The notes under the pieces are model-generated. The model saw nothing but the letters and a program-made list of their open reading frames with translations, did not search any database and was not told the origin of the DNA. Position numbers and translations under genes: made by a program. Shown piece after piece: positions 8,114-15,061 of a DNA stretch of 27,148 nt. Origin of the DNA: Candidatus Sabulitectum sp. (GTDB lineage: Bacteria; Fermentibacterota; Fermentibacteria; Fermentibacterales; Fermentibacteraceae); assembly GCA_023145935.1 (NCBI GenBank), contig JAGLDB010000005.1, positions 1 through 27,148 on the forward strand, written 5' to 3'. Numbering within the stretch: position 1 is the first letter of the stretch; every line of letters starts with the position of its first letter.

Positions 8114-8450
8114 ACAGGAGAGATAGAAGAATTGATGCGCTGACTCCAGCGTTGAGGGATTCGACATCTTTCACCATTGGAATAGAGACTGCGTCAGAGA
8201 TAAGTGATTCTGATGTTTGTGAAAGCCCGTGGGCTTCAGAACCTGTAACGATGCATACCGGTTTTGCCAGGTCATTGAAAAGTTCTGTCATGGATATGCC
8301 GTCACTTCTCGCTCCCAGGAAACAATAATCAGGGTGTTTTTCCTGTATCTCTTTTAGATCAGTCACTTCACAGATAGGTATTGCGGAGTTTATGCCTGCA
8401 GCGGATCTGGTCACTTTCGGGCTCCATGGAAAGACGCTACCCCTTCCAAA
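8081..8450. repeat. Direct repeat, copy A (3' end of TrmH-like gene)
   Basis: This 370-base segment matches 9241-9610 in the same orientation with a constant offset of 1160 bases. I count 18 mismatches and no gap, about 95% identity. Only 3 mismatches fall in the first 260 bases and 15 in the last 110. The match begins abruptly at 8081/9241 with CAAACCTTCGGGTCG, 16 bases beyond the methyltransferase stop codon, and dissolves after 8450/9610. Confidence 0.93.
8097..8450 (-). pseudogene. Truncated 3' fragment of a TrmH/SpoU rRNA methyltransferase-like gene
   Basis: The minus-strand frame encodes the C-terminal part, roughly 118 codons, of the same protein as the full gene at 9257-10042. It retains the SPOUT cofactor-binding motifs VTGSEAHGLS and IPMVKDVESLNAG, but the 5' half, including the first SPOUT motif with its conserved Asn/Arg, is missing. 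A GTG at 8414 could start a 105-residue product, but this would lack the RNA-binding and half of the catalytic region, so I treat it as a relic. It differs from the intact copy by only a few residues (for example INSAIP for LNSAIP), so it is either recent or kept similar by recombination. It overlaps the last 17 bases of the convergent secreted-protein gene. Confidence 0.85.
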
Positions 8451-8483
8451 AAGCTGAATTGCTGTTTGTGTGAAATTGATCTC

Positions 8484-8512
8484 TTGACGTGTACATGCAA
8501 TAGATGTACAAT
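8484..8512 (+). promoter_or_regulatory. Promoter with built-in operator for the toxin-antitoxin pair
   Basis: TTGACG (8484-8489) and TACAAT (8507-8512) are separated by exactly 17 bases, a near-consensus sigma-70 promoter. A perfect inverted repeat TGTACAT-N7-ATGTACA (8490-8510) fills the spacer and overlaps the -10, an ideal place for autorepression by the ribbon-helix-helix antitoxin. Transcription would start near 8519, which is the toxin's ATG, so the transcript may be leaderless. Confidence 0.75.
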
Positions 8513-8518
8513 AGTATG

Positions 8519-8812
8519 ATGAAGTACGAATGGAATTCTGAGAAGAATGAATGGCTGAAGGAAGAAAGGAATATTTCTTTCGAGGAAATTATCTTCCATC
8601 TGTCTATGGGGAATGTTTGGAAAGAATCCGAGCATCCAGACCAGGTCAACTATTCGGGACAAAGGATATATTTTGTTGTAATTAACGACTACATCCATTT
8701 AGTACCCCACATTCCCGGGAAAGAGAGTATCTTCTTAAAGACCATTATCCCCAGTAGAAAGGCGACAAGATTGTTTCTTAAAGAAATGGAGGGAAAGCAT
8801 GAAATACGATGA
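8519..8812 (+). CDS. BrnT-like toxin of a type II toxin-antitoxin module
   Basis: The 97-residue product starts MKYEWNSEKNEWLKEERNIS, the pattern of BrnT/RelE-fold toxins (F/YEWDexKN...K...GISFEE), followed by FEEIIFHL and the C-terminal KTIIPSRKATRLFL, matching the (R/S)ARKATRxE region of BrnT. BrnT-type toxins are ribonucleases that inhibit translation; the activity here is inferred. The antitoxin gene overlaps its last 14 bases. Three ATGs are in frame (8504, 8516, 8519). I prefer 8519 because the strong promoter places the transcription start at about that base, and the protein start then matches the family. No ribosome-binding site precedes it, unlike the antitoxin. The pair lies between the two direct repeats and is not obviously part of any neighbouring operon. 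Confidence 0.78.
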   Translation: MKYEWNSEKNEWLKEERNISFEEIIFHLSMGNVWKESEHPDQVNYSGQRIYFVVINDYIHLVPHIPGKESIFLKTIIPSRKATRLFLKEMEGKHEIR

Positions 8813-9068
8813 AGAAGAGAAATACATCCTGGATGCACTGGAAAGCGGAAATATGAAGCTTTCGAGCCCATCCGCAGAAGAAATAGAGTCAATAAAAGTC
8901 GCTGCGGAGAGTACCTTTAAAAAGGACAAGAGAATCACCATTCGATTGTACAGCCATGATTACATAGGCATTCAAAAAAAGGCCATGCAGATGGGTATTC
9001 CCTATCAGACTCTTATTTCAAGCCTTATACATCGTTATGTCGAGGGTGATCTTAAATTAGCAACTTAA
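8799..9068 (+). CDS. CopG/BrnA-like ribbon-helix-helix antitoxin
   Basis: The 89-residue protein opens MKYDEEEKYILDALESG, as do CopG-type antitoxins paired with BrnT-like toxins. The C-terminal half holds a ribbon-helix-helix: the strand RITIRLYS (45-52), a first helix (about 54-64) and a second helix ending YQTLISSLIHRYVEG (69-83). The N-terminal acidic stretch would mask the toxin, and the ribbon would bind the inverted repeat at 8490-8510. GGAGGG at 8788-8793, 5 bases before the ATG and inside the toxin gene, is a strong ribosome-binding site, so the antitoxin should be translated better than the toxin. The gene order, toxin first, is that of brnTA. The function is inferred from family and layout. 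Confidence 0.8.
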   Translation: MKYDEEEKYILDALESGNMKLSSPSAEEIESIKVAAESTFKKDKRITIRLYSHDYIGIQKKAMQMGIPYQTLISSLIHRYVEGDLKLAT

Positions 9069-9184
9069 TGAAACTTCTCAAAGTTCACTAAGAATTCAGT
9101 GTAGAGAAGTGCGAAAACAAGATCAACACATCCCATGAGAAACAGCATCAGGTGAATATCTCCTGCCAGATAGTAAATCTGCAT
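9065..9184 (-). CDS. Possible 39-residue hydrophobic protein, or tail of a decayed membrane-protein gene
   Basis: The minus-strand frame from ATG 9184 encodes a peptide with one strongly hydrophobic helix (LMLFLMGCVDLVFALLY, residues 12-28) and a charged tail, NFEKFH. The frame stays open further upstream through RHSTFFRWNTGNSLLFIY to the methyltransferase stop at 9257, also with protein-like composition but without a start codon. It overlaps the end of the antitoxin gene convergently by 4 bases. I do not recognise the family. No ribosome-binding site is evident. Confidence 0.33.
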   Translation of the reverse strand: MQIYYLAGDIHLMLFLMGCVDLVFALLYTEFLVNFEKFH

Positions 9185-9240
9185 ATAGATAAATAAGAGG
9201 CTATTTCCAGTGTTCCATCGAAAGAAAGTGGAGTGACGCT

Positions 9241-9610
9241 CAAACCTTCGGGTCGATTAAGAATTCTTTCTAAACAGGAGAGATAGAAGAATTGATGCGC
9301 TGACTCCGGCGTTGAGGGATTCGACATCTTTCACCATTGGAATAGAGACTGCGTTTGAGATAAGTGATTCTGATGTTTGTGAAAGCCCGTGGGCTTCAGA
9401 ACCTGTAACGATGCATACCGGTTTTGCCAGGTCATTGAAAAGTTCTGTCATGGATATGCCGTCACTTCTCGCTCCCAGGAAACAATAATCAGGGTGTTTT
9501 GCCTGTATCTCTTTCAGATCATCAACTTCACAAATAGGTATTGCGGAGTTGAGGCCTGCAGCTGATCTGGTCACTTTCGGGTTCCAGGGAAAGACGCTGC
9601 CCTTTAGAAA
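9241..9610. repeat. Direct repeat, copy B (3' end of the intact TrmH-like gene)
   Basis: This is the partner of 8081-8450. It forms the last third of the intact methyltransferase gene plus 16 bases past its stop codon. The 790 bases between the copies (8451-9240) hold the toxin-antitoxin pair and the small hydrophobic frame. No tRNA, integrase or transposase accompanies it. Confidence 0.93.
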
Positions 9611-10042
9611 GATCACACCGGAGCAACCAAAAGCGGAAGCAGAACGAATGGCAGTACCGGCGTTTCCCGGATCTGCTATCCTGTCAAGAACCAGAACAGT
9701 CTTCCCGGTAAACAAATCGTCTGTGGAATACTCCGGAGTCGGGCAGATAGCTGTAATTCCCTGAGGTGTCTCTGTATTGGAGATCCCGGCGAAGATATCT
9801 TCCGGTACCAGAATCACGGAGTGTCCACTGTTGTCGGCTGCTTTTGCAACAATTGCAGCTTCCTTTGATGCCTGCTGGCTTAGCACCACAAAATCAATTG
9901 ACCCCTGGCGGGAAAGGTGGTCGCGTATGAATTTAGGCCCCTCCATGAGGAATCTGTTCCTTTTCCTGCAGGAAGAAGGCTTTTTAAGTGCTATTGCAAG
10001 TTTTATACGAATGTTGGCTTTGCTGGTTATTGGATGGATCAC
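9257..10042 (-). CDS. TrmH/SpoU-family RNA 2'-O-methyltransferase
   Basis: The 261-residue protein has a substrate-binding N-terminal part (about 1-100, with RFLMEGPKFIRDHL near 30-43) and a SPOUT catalytic domain. Its three motifs are DRIADPGNAGTAIRSASAFG, with the conserved Asn and Arg, then VTGSEAHGLS, then IPMVKDVESLNAGVSASILL. Such enzymes 2'-O-methylate rRNA or tRNA with S-adenosylmethionine through a knotted dimer; which nucleotide is modified cannot be told. The start is GTG at 10042, overlapping the epimerase stop codon (GTGA), so translation is coupled. It is the last gene of the long methylmalonyl operon. Its 3' third is duplicated at 8097-8450. Confidence 0.9.
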   Translation of the reverse strand: MIHPITSKANIRIKLAIALKKPSSCRKRNRFLMEGPKFIRDHLSRQGSIDFVVLSQQASKEAAIVAKAADNSGHSVILVPEDIFAGISNTETPQGITAICPTPEYSTDDLFTGKTVLVLDRIADPGNAGTAIRSASAFGCSGVIFLKGSVFPWNPKVTRSAAGLNSAIPICEVDDLKEIQAKHPDYCFLGARSDGISMTELFNDLAKPVCIVTGSEAHGLSQTSESLISNAVSIPMVKDVESLNAGVSASILLSLLFRKNS

Positions 10043-11022
10043 TGAGTACCTTCAGGAATACCGTATTCAATTATTTTTCTGATTATGGAGGTTGTATCCG
10101 CCAGGGGGCGGATGCCAGTCAGTTCCATAAGTTTTGTTACATCAGGTACTCTGCGTTGCATATCCTCAAAACCTGAGGGATAGGCATCCTCATACGGTAC
10201 GATGATTATCTCTGATTCAGATCTTGAAATTTCCCGTACTCTTCGGGCAAGCTCAAGAATTGTTATTTCTTCTGTAGAGCCTATGTTGACAACTTTGCCA
10301 ACAGCTTCAGGAGTATCCATTAGAGCAAGAACGCAGTCTACTACTTCTGATACCAGACTGAAGCACCGTGTCTGCGTGCCATTACCGAATACGGTGATTG
10401 GCTTTCCGGTCAGTGCCTGGTTGATAAATCGCGGGAGAACCATTCCATATCTGCCGGATTGTCTTGGTCCAACCGTATTAAAGAATCTGCAAATAACAAC
10501 AGGAAGCTCGTAGGAATAGTTGTAGGCAAGTGCCAGAAATTCATCCAGCGCCTTGGAGCAGGCGTAACTCCACCTGTTTCTGGAAGTAGGTCCCAGAACG
10601 ATGTCTCCGTCCTCTTTGAAAGGAACTTTCCAGCTTTTGCCATAAACTTCGCTGGTAGAGGCCAAGAAAACTTTTGTGTTGTTTTTTCTGGCGGCTCGAA
10701 GGATGTTCTCTGTTCCGCCCACATTGGTTTCAATGGTTTCAACAGGCTTGTTTATTACGTTTTCCACACCGACTGCTGCTGCGAGATGGATTACTTCATT
10801 ACACATATCCACAGATCTGTTCACTGTTTCAACAGACAGAACAGAACCTTCGATAAATTTGAAGCGGCTGGAGGACAGAAGCGTTTCAATGTTCTTAATA
10901 CTTCCAGTTGAAAGATCATCAAGAACACAAACAGATCTGCCTTCTGATATCAGCCGTTCGCACAGGTGGGAGCCGATAAAACCGGCTCCCCCTGTTACGA
11001 GGTAATCAAATCGGCCGGGCAT
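10039..11022 (-). CDS. NAD-dependent nucleotide-sugar epimerase/dehydratase (extended SDR)
   Basis: The 327-residue protein has the Rossmann glycine motif TGGAGFIGSH (10-19), the DDLSTG loop that contacts NAD (35-40), the catalytic serine/threonine segment ASTSEVYG (121-128) and the YxxxK pair (Y153, K157). RYGMVLPRFINQAL and the GNGTQTRCFS segment are typical of UDP-glucose 4-epimerase or UDP-glucuronate decarboxylase-like enzymes, so the substrate is probably a UDP- or dTDP-sugar for envelope polysaccharide. Its ATG overlaps the stop codon of the decarboxylase beta gene (TAATG), so a cell-surface sugar gene is physically coupled to a sodium pump operon. The exact reaction cannot be assigned from motifs alone. 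Confidence 0.85.
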   Translation of the reverse strand: MPGRFDYLVTGGAGFIGSHLCERLISEGRSVCVLDDLSTGSIKNIETLLSSSRFKFIEGSVLSVETVNRSVDMCNEVIHLAAAVGVENVINKPVETIETNVGGTENILRAARKNNTKVFLASTSEVYGKSWKVPFKEDGDIVLGPTSRNRWSYACSKALDEFLALAYNYSYELPVVICRFFNTVGPRQSGRYGMVLPRFINQALTGKPITVFGNGTQTRCFSLVSEVVDCVLALMDTPEAVGKVVNIGSTEEITILELARRVREISRSESEIIIVPYEDAYPSGFEDMQRRVPDVTKLMELTGIRPLADTTSIIRKIIEYGIPEGTQ

Positions 11023-12233
11023 TAGTGGGGCACCATGCTCAGAAGTACACCGGCAGCAATAGCACTGCCGATAACACCGGCTACATTAGGAGCCATGGCA
11101 TGCATCAACAGGTGATTGCTCTTGTCATACTTGCGACCTTCAACTTCCACAACCCTGGCTGCATCAGGAACTGCACTCACACCGGCTGCTCCAACCAGGG
11201 GATTAAGCTTGTTATCTCCCTTCAGGAAGAGGTTCATGAATTTTGCGAACAGCAAGCCTCCGGCGGTTGCAATTGCAAAACTAAGAGCTCCCAGCACGAA
11301 GATTTTTATGGAATCAGTGGTAAGAAAGTATCTGGCCTGGGTGCTGGTACCGACACTGAACCCCAGAAGAATAACAACGATGTTGTTCAGCGAGCCCTGC
11401 GCACTGTCAGCAAGCCTCTTTGTAACTCCACTTTCCTTAAGAAGGTTGCCGAAGAAGAGCATTCCAAGAAGGGTGATTGCACCTGGGGCAATAAAAGCGG
11501 TGATGAAGAATGCGATTATGGGGAACAGTATTTTCTCTGTTGTGGAGACATGCCTAGTGGGTTTCATCTTGCGTCTGCGTTCTTCGTCTGTGGTGAGAAG
11601 ACGCATTATCGGAGGTTGTATTACAGGCACCAGGCCCATGTAGGAGTATGCGGCTATGGCAATGGCACCCAGCAGGTGCGGAGCCATCTGACTTGCAACA
11701 AAGATAGCAGTGGGGCCATCGGCACCACCAATTATTCCTATTGCTGCTGCCTCCTGCATATTGAATCCAAGCAGGAGAGAACCAAGCAGAGTGATAAAGA
11801 TGCCGATCTGCGCTGCTGCACCAAGAAGAAGAAGCTTGGGGTTGGAGAGCAGGGCACTGAAGTCGGTCATAGCGCCGATTCCCAGGAAGATCAGGGGAGG
11901 GAAAAGGCCGCTGGAAACTCCAAAGTAGAACATCTTGAAGACCGACTGCTGTCCTCCCAGGGTGTCCAGGTATCCTATTGGGATCAGATCCGGGTTGTAC
12001 GGCATGTTGCCTGCGATAATTCCAAACCCGATGGGGATAAGAAGCAGAGGCTCATAATCTTTCTTGATAGCAAGATAGATCATGACAATTCCCATGACTA
12101 TCATGATCAAATTACCGTATTCCAGCTGGCCGAAACCTGAATCACTCAGATAGCTGGCAAAGCTTATATCGTTGATATTCAGCTCTCCTGAGTTTGCGGT
12201 AAGTGCTGTTAGAAGCCGGGTAGCTAATGTCAT
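11022..12233 (-). CDS. mmdB: Sodium-pumping methylmalonyl-CoA decarboxylase, beta (membrane) subunit
   Basis: This is the integral membrane subunit (403 residues, many hydrophobic helices) that decarboxylates carboxybiotin and exports sodium. The conserved acidic residue for sodium binding is seen as D172 in IIGGADGPTAIF. The family segments YGNLIMIVMGIVMIYLAI (39-56), NPLVGAAGVSAVPDAARV (344-361) and HAMAPNVAGVIGSAIAAG (378-395) are intact. It follows the biotin carrier gene by 12 bases. Oxaloacetate and glutaconyl-CoA decarboxylase beta subunits are nearly indistinguishable. The methylmalonyl assignment rests on the neighbouring epimerase, MeaB and mutase genes. The first 25 residues, before the GFGQLEYG segment, look extra relative to the core and the start could be internal. 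Confidence 0.93.
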   Translation of the reverse strand: MTLATRLLTALTANSGELNINDISFASYLSDSGFGQLEYGNLIMIVMGIVMIYLAIKKDYEPLLLIPIGFGIIAGNMPYNPDLIPIGYLDTLGGQQSVFKMFYFGVSSGLFPPLIFLGIGAMTDFSALLSNPKLLLLGAAAQIGIFITLLGSLLLGFNMQEAAAIGIIGGADGPTAIFVASQMAPHLLGAIAIAAYSYMGLVPVIQPPIMRLLTTDEERRRKMKPTRHVSTTEKILFPIIAFFITAFIAPGAITLLGMLFFGNLLKESGVTKRLADSAQGSLNNIVVILLGFSVGTSTQARYFLTTDSIKIFVLGALSFAIATAGGLLFAKFMNLFLKGDNKLNPLVGAAGVSAVPDAARVVEVEGRKYDKSNHLLMHAMAPNVAGVIGSAIAAGVLLSMVPH

Positions 12234-12245
12234 TCAGCTTCCCCC

Positions 12246-12683
12246 CTAACCTATACTCATGATGAGGGCATTTTCCAGAATGGTGTCGCCCTCCTTTACT
12301 GCAATTGTTGAGACCTTTCCGGTTACAGGTGCTTCAATCTCATTCTCCATTTTCATTGCTTCCATTACAGCTACAGTCTGACCTTCATTAACCTGATCGC
12401 CAACTGCAACAAGAACTTTAAGGATCGCACCTGGGAGCGGTGCAAGAATCTTACCTATTCCCGATGTTTTTCCTGGAGCGGTAGTTTTATTGGGGGCGGC
12501 AGACGCATCAGGCACAGCCCGTCCTCTTGTTATTTTTGGAGTTTTCTGTGATTTGCTTCTGGGAAATTCAACCCCCACTGTGTAGGTGCGATCATCCAGA
12601 GTAACTTCTACGCTTTCATCTTCTATTCGGCCGATGTTAACCGAGTAAGACTTGTCATTAACGGTTATCTTGTACTCGGGCAT
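12246..12683 (-). CDS. mmdC: Biotin carboxyl carrier subunit of the decarboxylase
   Basis: The 145-residue protein carries a biotinyl domain at its C-terminus with the attachment motif EAMKMEN, lysine K111 being the biotin site, and flanking PLPGAILKVLVAVGDQV (83-99). A Pro/Ala/Thr/Lys-rich linker (about 44-75) joins it to an N-terminal segment of about 40 residues (MPEYKITVNDKSYSVNIG), typical of MmdC and the OadA C-terminal region. The carrier swings between the carboxyltransferase (alpha) and the membrane decarboxylase (beta). It overlaps the preceding delta gene by one base (TAATG), so synthesis is coupled. Confidence 0.94.
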   Translation of the reverse strand: MPEYKITVNDKSYSVNIGRIEDESVEVTLDDRTYTVGVEFPRSKSQKTPKITRGRAVPDASAAPNKTTAPGKTSGIGKILAPLPGAILKVLVAVGDQVNEGQTVAVMEAMKMENEIEAPVTGKVSTIAVKEGDTILENALIMSIG

Positions 12684-13084
12684 TACCTGCTCCTGTTCCT
12701 TTGTCTGAATGCAGCCCGATCAATAAATATTTTTGATCGCCCTGCCTGTCTCCATGGTGAATAGGGTCGCTCGTACATCTCACATGTAAGTTTCATGTCT
12801 TCCATCTGGTTTACCTTCAAAAAGTGAGCGTGAATGGCCGTTGTGATTGCAACGATCTCCGGGCCTGTAAGCTCTTCTGTTCCGGTTCCTGATTTTTCTT
12901 CTTTAGCTGCAGTCTTTTTCCTGCCTTCGGCCATCCTCTTTATCAACGGCAGTGATAATGAAAGAACAACGAGACCTATAAACACCGTGCCCATTCCAAT
13001 CAGGGACAGTCTGATACCAATGTCGATCAAGTGCTGATCAGGTGTTGCAGACATAACAGCTTGAAGTAGTGTTGCAACTGCCAT
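12683..13084 (-). CDS. mmdD: Decarboxylase delta/gamma subunit (OadG/MmdD family)
   Basis: A single hydrophobic helix (about 25-48, LSLIGMGTVFIGLVVLSLSL) is followed by a charged Lys/Glu-rich linker, a segment GPEIVAITTAIHAH and a C-terminal YSPWRQAGRSKIF that is typical of the family. The subunit holds the complex together at the membrane and is needed for assembly. The 133-residue size is normal. The start codon overlaps the mmdA stop (TAATG) and its own stop overlaps the mmdC start in the same way. Confidence 0.9.
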   Translation of the reverse strand: MAVATLLQAVMSATPDQHLIDIGIRLSLIGMGTVFIGLVVLSLSLPLIKRMAEGRKKTAAKEEKSGTGTEELTGPEIVAITTAIHAHFLKVNQMEDMKLTCEMYERPYSPWRQAGRSKIFIDRAAFRQRNRSR

Positions 13085-14634
13085 TACAGAGGGATATTTC
13101 CGTGTTTTTTAGCTGGCACATCCTGCCGTTTAGACTGAAGCATTTCAAGGCTTTTAATGATGCGGAATCGTGTATTGGATGGAAGAATCACATCATCGAT
13201 ATAGCCTCGGTTGGCGGCATTGTAAGGATTAGCGAAGTTTTTACGATACTCTTCAACAAGCTCAGCCTTCTTTGCAACAGGATCAGATGCAGCAGCAAGT
13301 TCCTTGCGGAATATGATGTTCACAGCGCCGTCAGGGCCCATCACTGCGATCTCTGCTGTTGGCCAGGCGAAGTTAATGTCTGCACCAAGGTGTTTGGATG
13401 CCATTACATCATAAGCACCACCGTAGGCTTTTCGGGTAATTACTGTAACCTTAGGAACTGTGGCTTCAGCGTAAGCATAGAGCAGCTTTGCGCCGTTCCT
13501 AATGATCCCGCCGTACTCTTGCTTGGTTCCCGGCATGAATCCCGGAACATCAACCAGGGTTACAATGGAGATGTTAAAGGCATCGCAGAAGCGAACAAAT
13601 CTTGCTGCTTTGGTGGAAGCATCATTGTCGAGAACTCCTGCGAGATATGCCGGCTGGTTGGCAATGATACCCACAGAATTGCCGTTCATTCTACCGAAAC
13701 CTATGATGATATTCTGTGCGTACATTCTTTGTACTTCAAGGAACTCACCGTGATCAAGGATACCTTCGATGACCTTTCTCATGTTGTAAGGTTTGTTCGG
13801 GTTGTCTGGAATAAAGGTATCAAGCCAGTTCTCTACTCTGTCTACAGGGTCTGTTGGAGGCATGGAGATAGGGTCTTCCATGTTGTTCTGTGGAAGGTAG
13901 CTTATCAGTTTTCTGATAAGTTGAAGTGCTTCCTGCTCTGTTTTGCAAATCAGATGAGCAACACCACTTCTGCCACCATGAATTTTAGCCCCGCCAAGTT
14001 CTTCCTTGGTGACATCCTCGCCGGTAACGGCCTTTACAACTTCCGGTCCCGTTACGAACATATAGCTGGTATCTTCTACCATTACGGTGAAATCAGTTAT
14101 TGCAGGGCTGTAAACGGCACCTCCGGCACAGGGGCCCAGAACCGCTGAGATCTGCGGAATAACACCGGAATACATTACATTCTTAAGGAAAATATCTCCG
14201 TAACCTGCAAGACTCTCGATGCCCTCCTGGATTCTGGCACCACCTGAATCATTCAGGCCGATGATAGGTGCACCGTTCATTGCAGCCATATCCATTACCT
14301 TTAGAATTTTCTCGGCATAGGTTTCGGAAAGGGAGCCTCCGAATACAGTGAAGTCCTGGCTGAAAATATAAACGAGTCTGCCGTCGATAGTACCATATCC
14401 TGTAACAACACCGTCGCCAAGAAACTTCTGTTTTTCAAGACCAAAGTTTATGCAGCGGTGGGTTTTGAGCATGTCAAATTCCTCAAAGCTACCATCATCA
14501 AGAAGCAACTCTACCCTTTCACGGGCTGTGAGTTTGCCTCTGGCGTGCTGTTTCTCAATTCTCTTTTCGCCTCCGCCCAGAAGAGCTTCTTCCCGAAGCT
14601 TTCTGAGTTTATCGGCCTTATCCGCTGAGCTCAT
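13084..14634 (-). CDS. mmdA: Methylmalonyl-CoA decarboxylase alpha subunit (carboxyltransferase)
   Basis: The 516-residue protein belongs to the acyl-CoA carboxyltransferase family. It has the two crotonase-like halves, with the oxyanion-hole glycines in SGGARIQEG (130-138) in the first half and GGAYDVM (405-411) in the second, and the N-terminal [19 protein letters not shown] signature. It transfers the carboxyl group of (S)-methylmalonyl-CoA to biotin on MmdC in the cytoplasm, docked on the membrane subunits. The beta chain of propionyl-CoA carboxylase is closely similar; the operon, which has a sodium-pump beta subunit but no biotin carboxylase, favours the decarboxylase. It begins 25 bases after the epimerase gene. 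Confidence 0.94.
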   Translation of the reverse strand: MSSADKADKLRKLREEALLGGGEKRIEKQHARGKLTARERVELLLDDGSFEEFDMLKTHRCINFGLEKQKFLGDGVVTGYGTIDGRLVYIFSQDFTVFGGSLSETYAEKILKVMDMAAMNGAPIIGLNDSGGARIQEGIESLAGYGDIFLKNVMYSGVIPQISAVLGPCAGGAVYSPAITDFTVMVEDTSYMFVTGPEVVKAVTGEDVTKEELGGAKIHGGRSGVAHLICKTEQEALQLIRKLISYLPQNNMEDPISMPPTDPVDRVENWLDTFIPDNPNKPYNMRKVIEGILDHGEFLEVQRMYAQNIIIGFGRMNGNSVGIIANQPAYLAGVLDNDASTKAARFVRFCDAFNISIVTLVDVPGFMPGTKQEYGGIIRNGAKLLYAYAEATVPKVTVITRKAYGGAYDVMASKHLGADINFAWPTAEIAVMGPDGAVNIIFRKELAAASDPVAKKAELVEEYRKNFANPYNAANRGYIDDVILPSNTRFRIIKSLEMLQSKRQDVPAKKHGNIPL

Positions 14635-14659
14635 TCTTGTTCCCTTTCCCTTTCAGGAA

Positions 14660-15061
14660 TCAGTGTTCACAGAGTTCTGTAAGTACGCGACCACTTGCCT
14701 TGGGGTGAATGAAAGCGATCTTCGATCCGCCTGCACCCGGCCTGGGCTCTTTATCAACCATTTTAACTTTTTTTTCTATCAGCTCTATCACGGTTCCGTT
14801 AACATCAGTTACTCCGTAGGCAATGTGATGAATTCCCGGCCCCTTTTTCTCTAGAAATTTTGCTATTGAACTGTCCGGCGAAGTTGGTTCGAGCAATTCA
14901 ATTTTGCTCTCTCCTATCTTGAACATTGCGACCCGGACTTTCTGGGAAGGAACTTCGTCTGTTCCAATCAATTCCAGCCCAAGTAGATCACGGTAAAAAA
15001 CTGAAGCTTCTTCCAGGTTCTCTACTGCTATTCCGATGTGATCGATCTTATTTAGACCCAT
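14660..15061 (-). CDS. mce: Methylmalonyl-CoA epimerase
   Basis: This 133-residue VOC-fold protein has the metal-binding residues expected for the family: the histidine in KIDHIGIAV (residue 8), the GIHHIAYGV histidine in the second half and the final glutamate in VLTELCEH. The segment LEEASVFYRDLLGLEL is typical. It interconverts the R and S forms of methylmalonyl-CoA, linking the mutase to the decarboxylase. I start it at ATG 15061, where AAGGATG lies about 10 bases upstream. The frame could extend 17 codons further, but those residues are unlike the family and would deepen the overlap with meaB, which is 14 bases with this start. Confidence 0.94.
   Translation of the reverse strand: MGLNKIDHIGIAVENLEEASVFYRDLLGLELIGTDEVPSQKVRVAMFKIGESKIELLEPTSPDSSIAKFLEKKGPGIHHIAYGVTDVNGTVIELIEKKVKMVDKEPRPGAGGSKIAFIHPKASGRVLTELCEH

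Noticed and set aside
9073..9110. Nested inverted repeats (ACTTCTC/GAGAAGT with CACT/AGTG inside) after the antitoxin gene
   Set aside because: The structure lacks a T-tract and has a large interior loop, so it is not a convincing terminator.
11025..12140. Long plus-strand frame opposite mmdB
   Set aside because: It is antisense to a well-conserved membrane protein and its Cys/His-rich translation has no protein-like pattern; it is a shadow of the true gene.
13069..14148. Long plus-strand frame opposite mmdA
   Set aside because: It is antisense to the carboxyltransferase gene, and the translation resembles no family.
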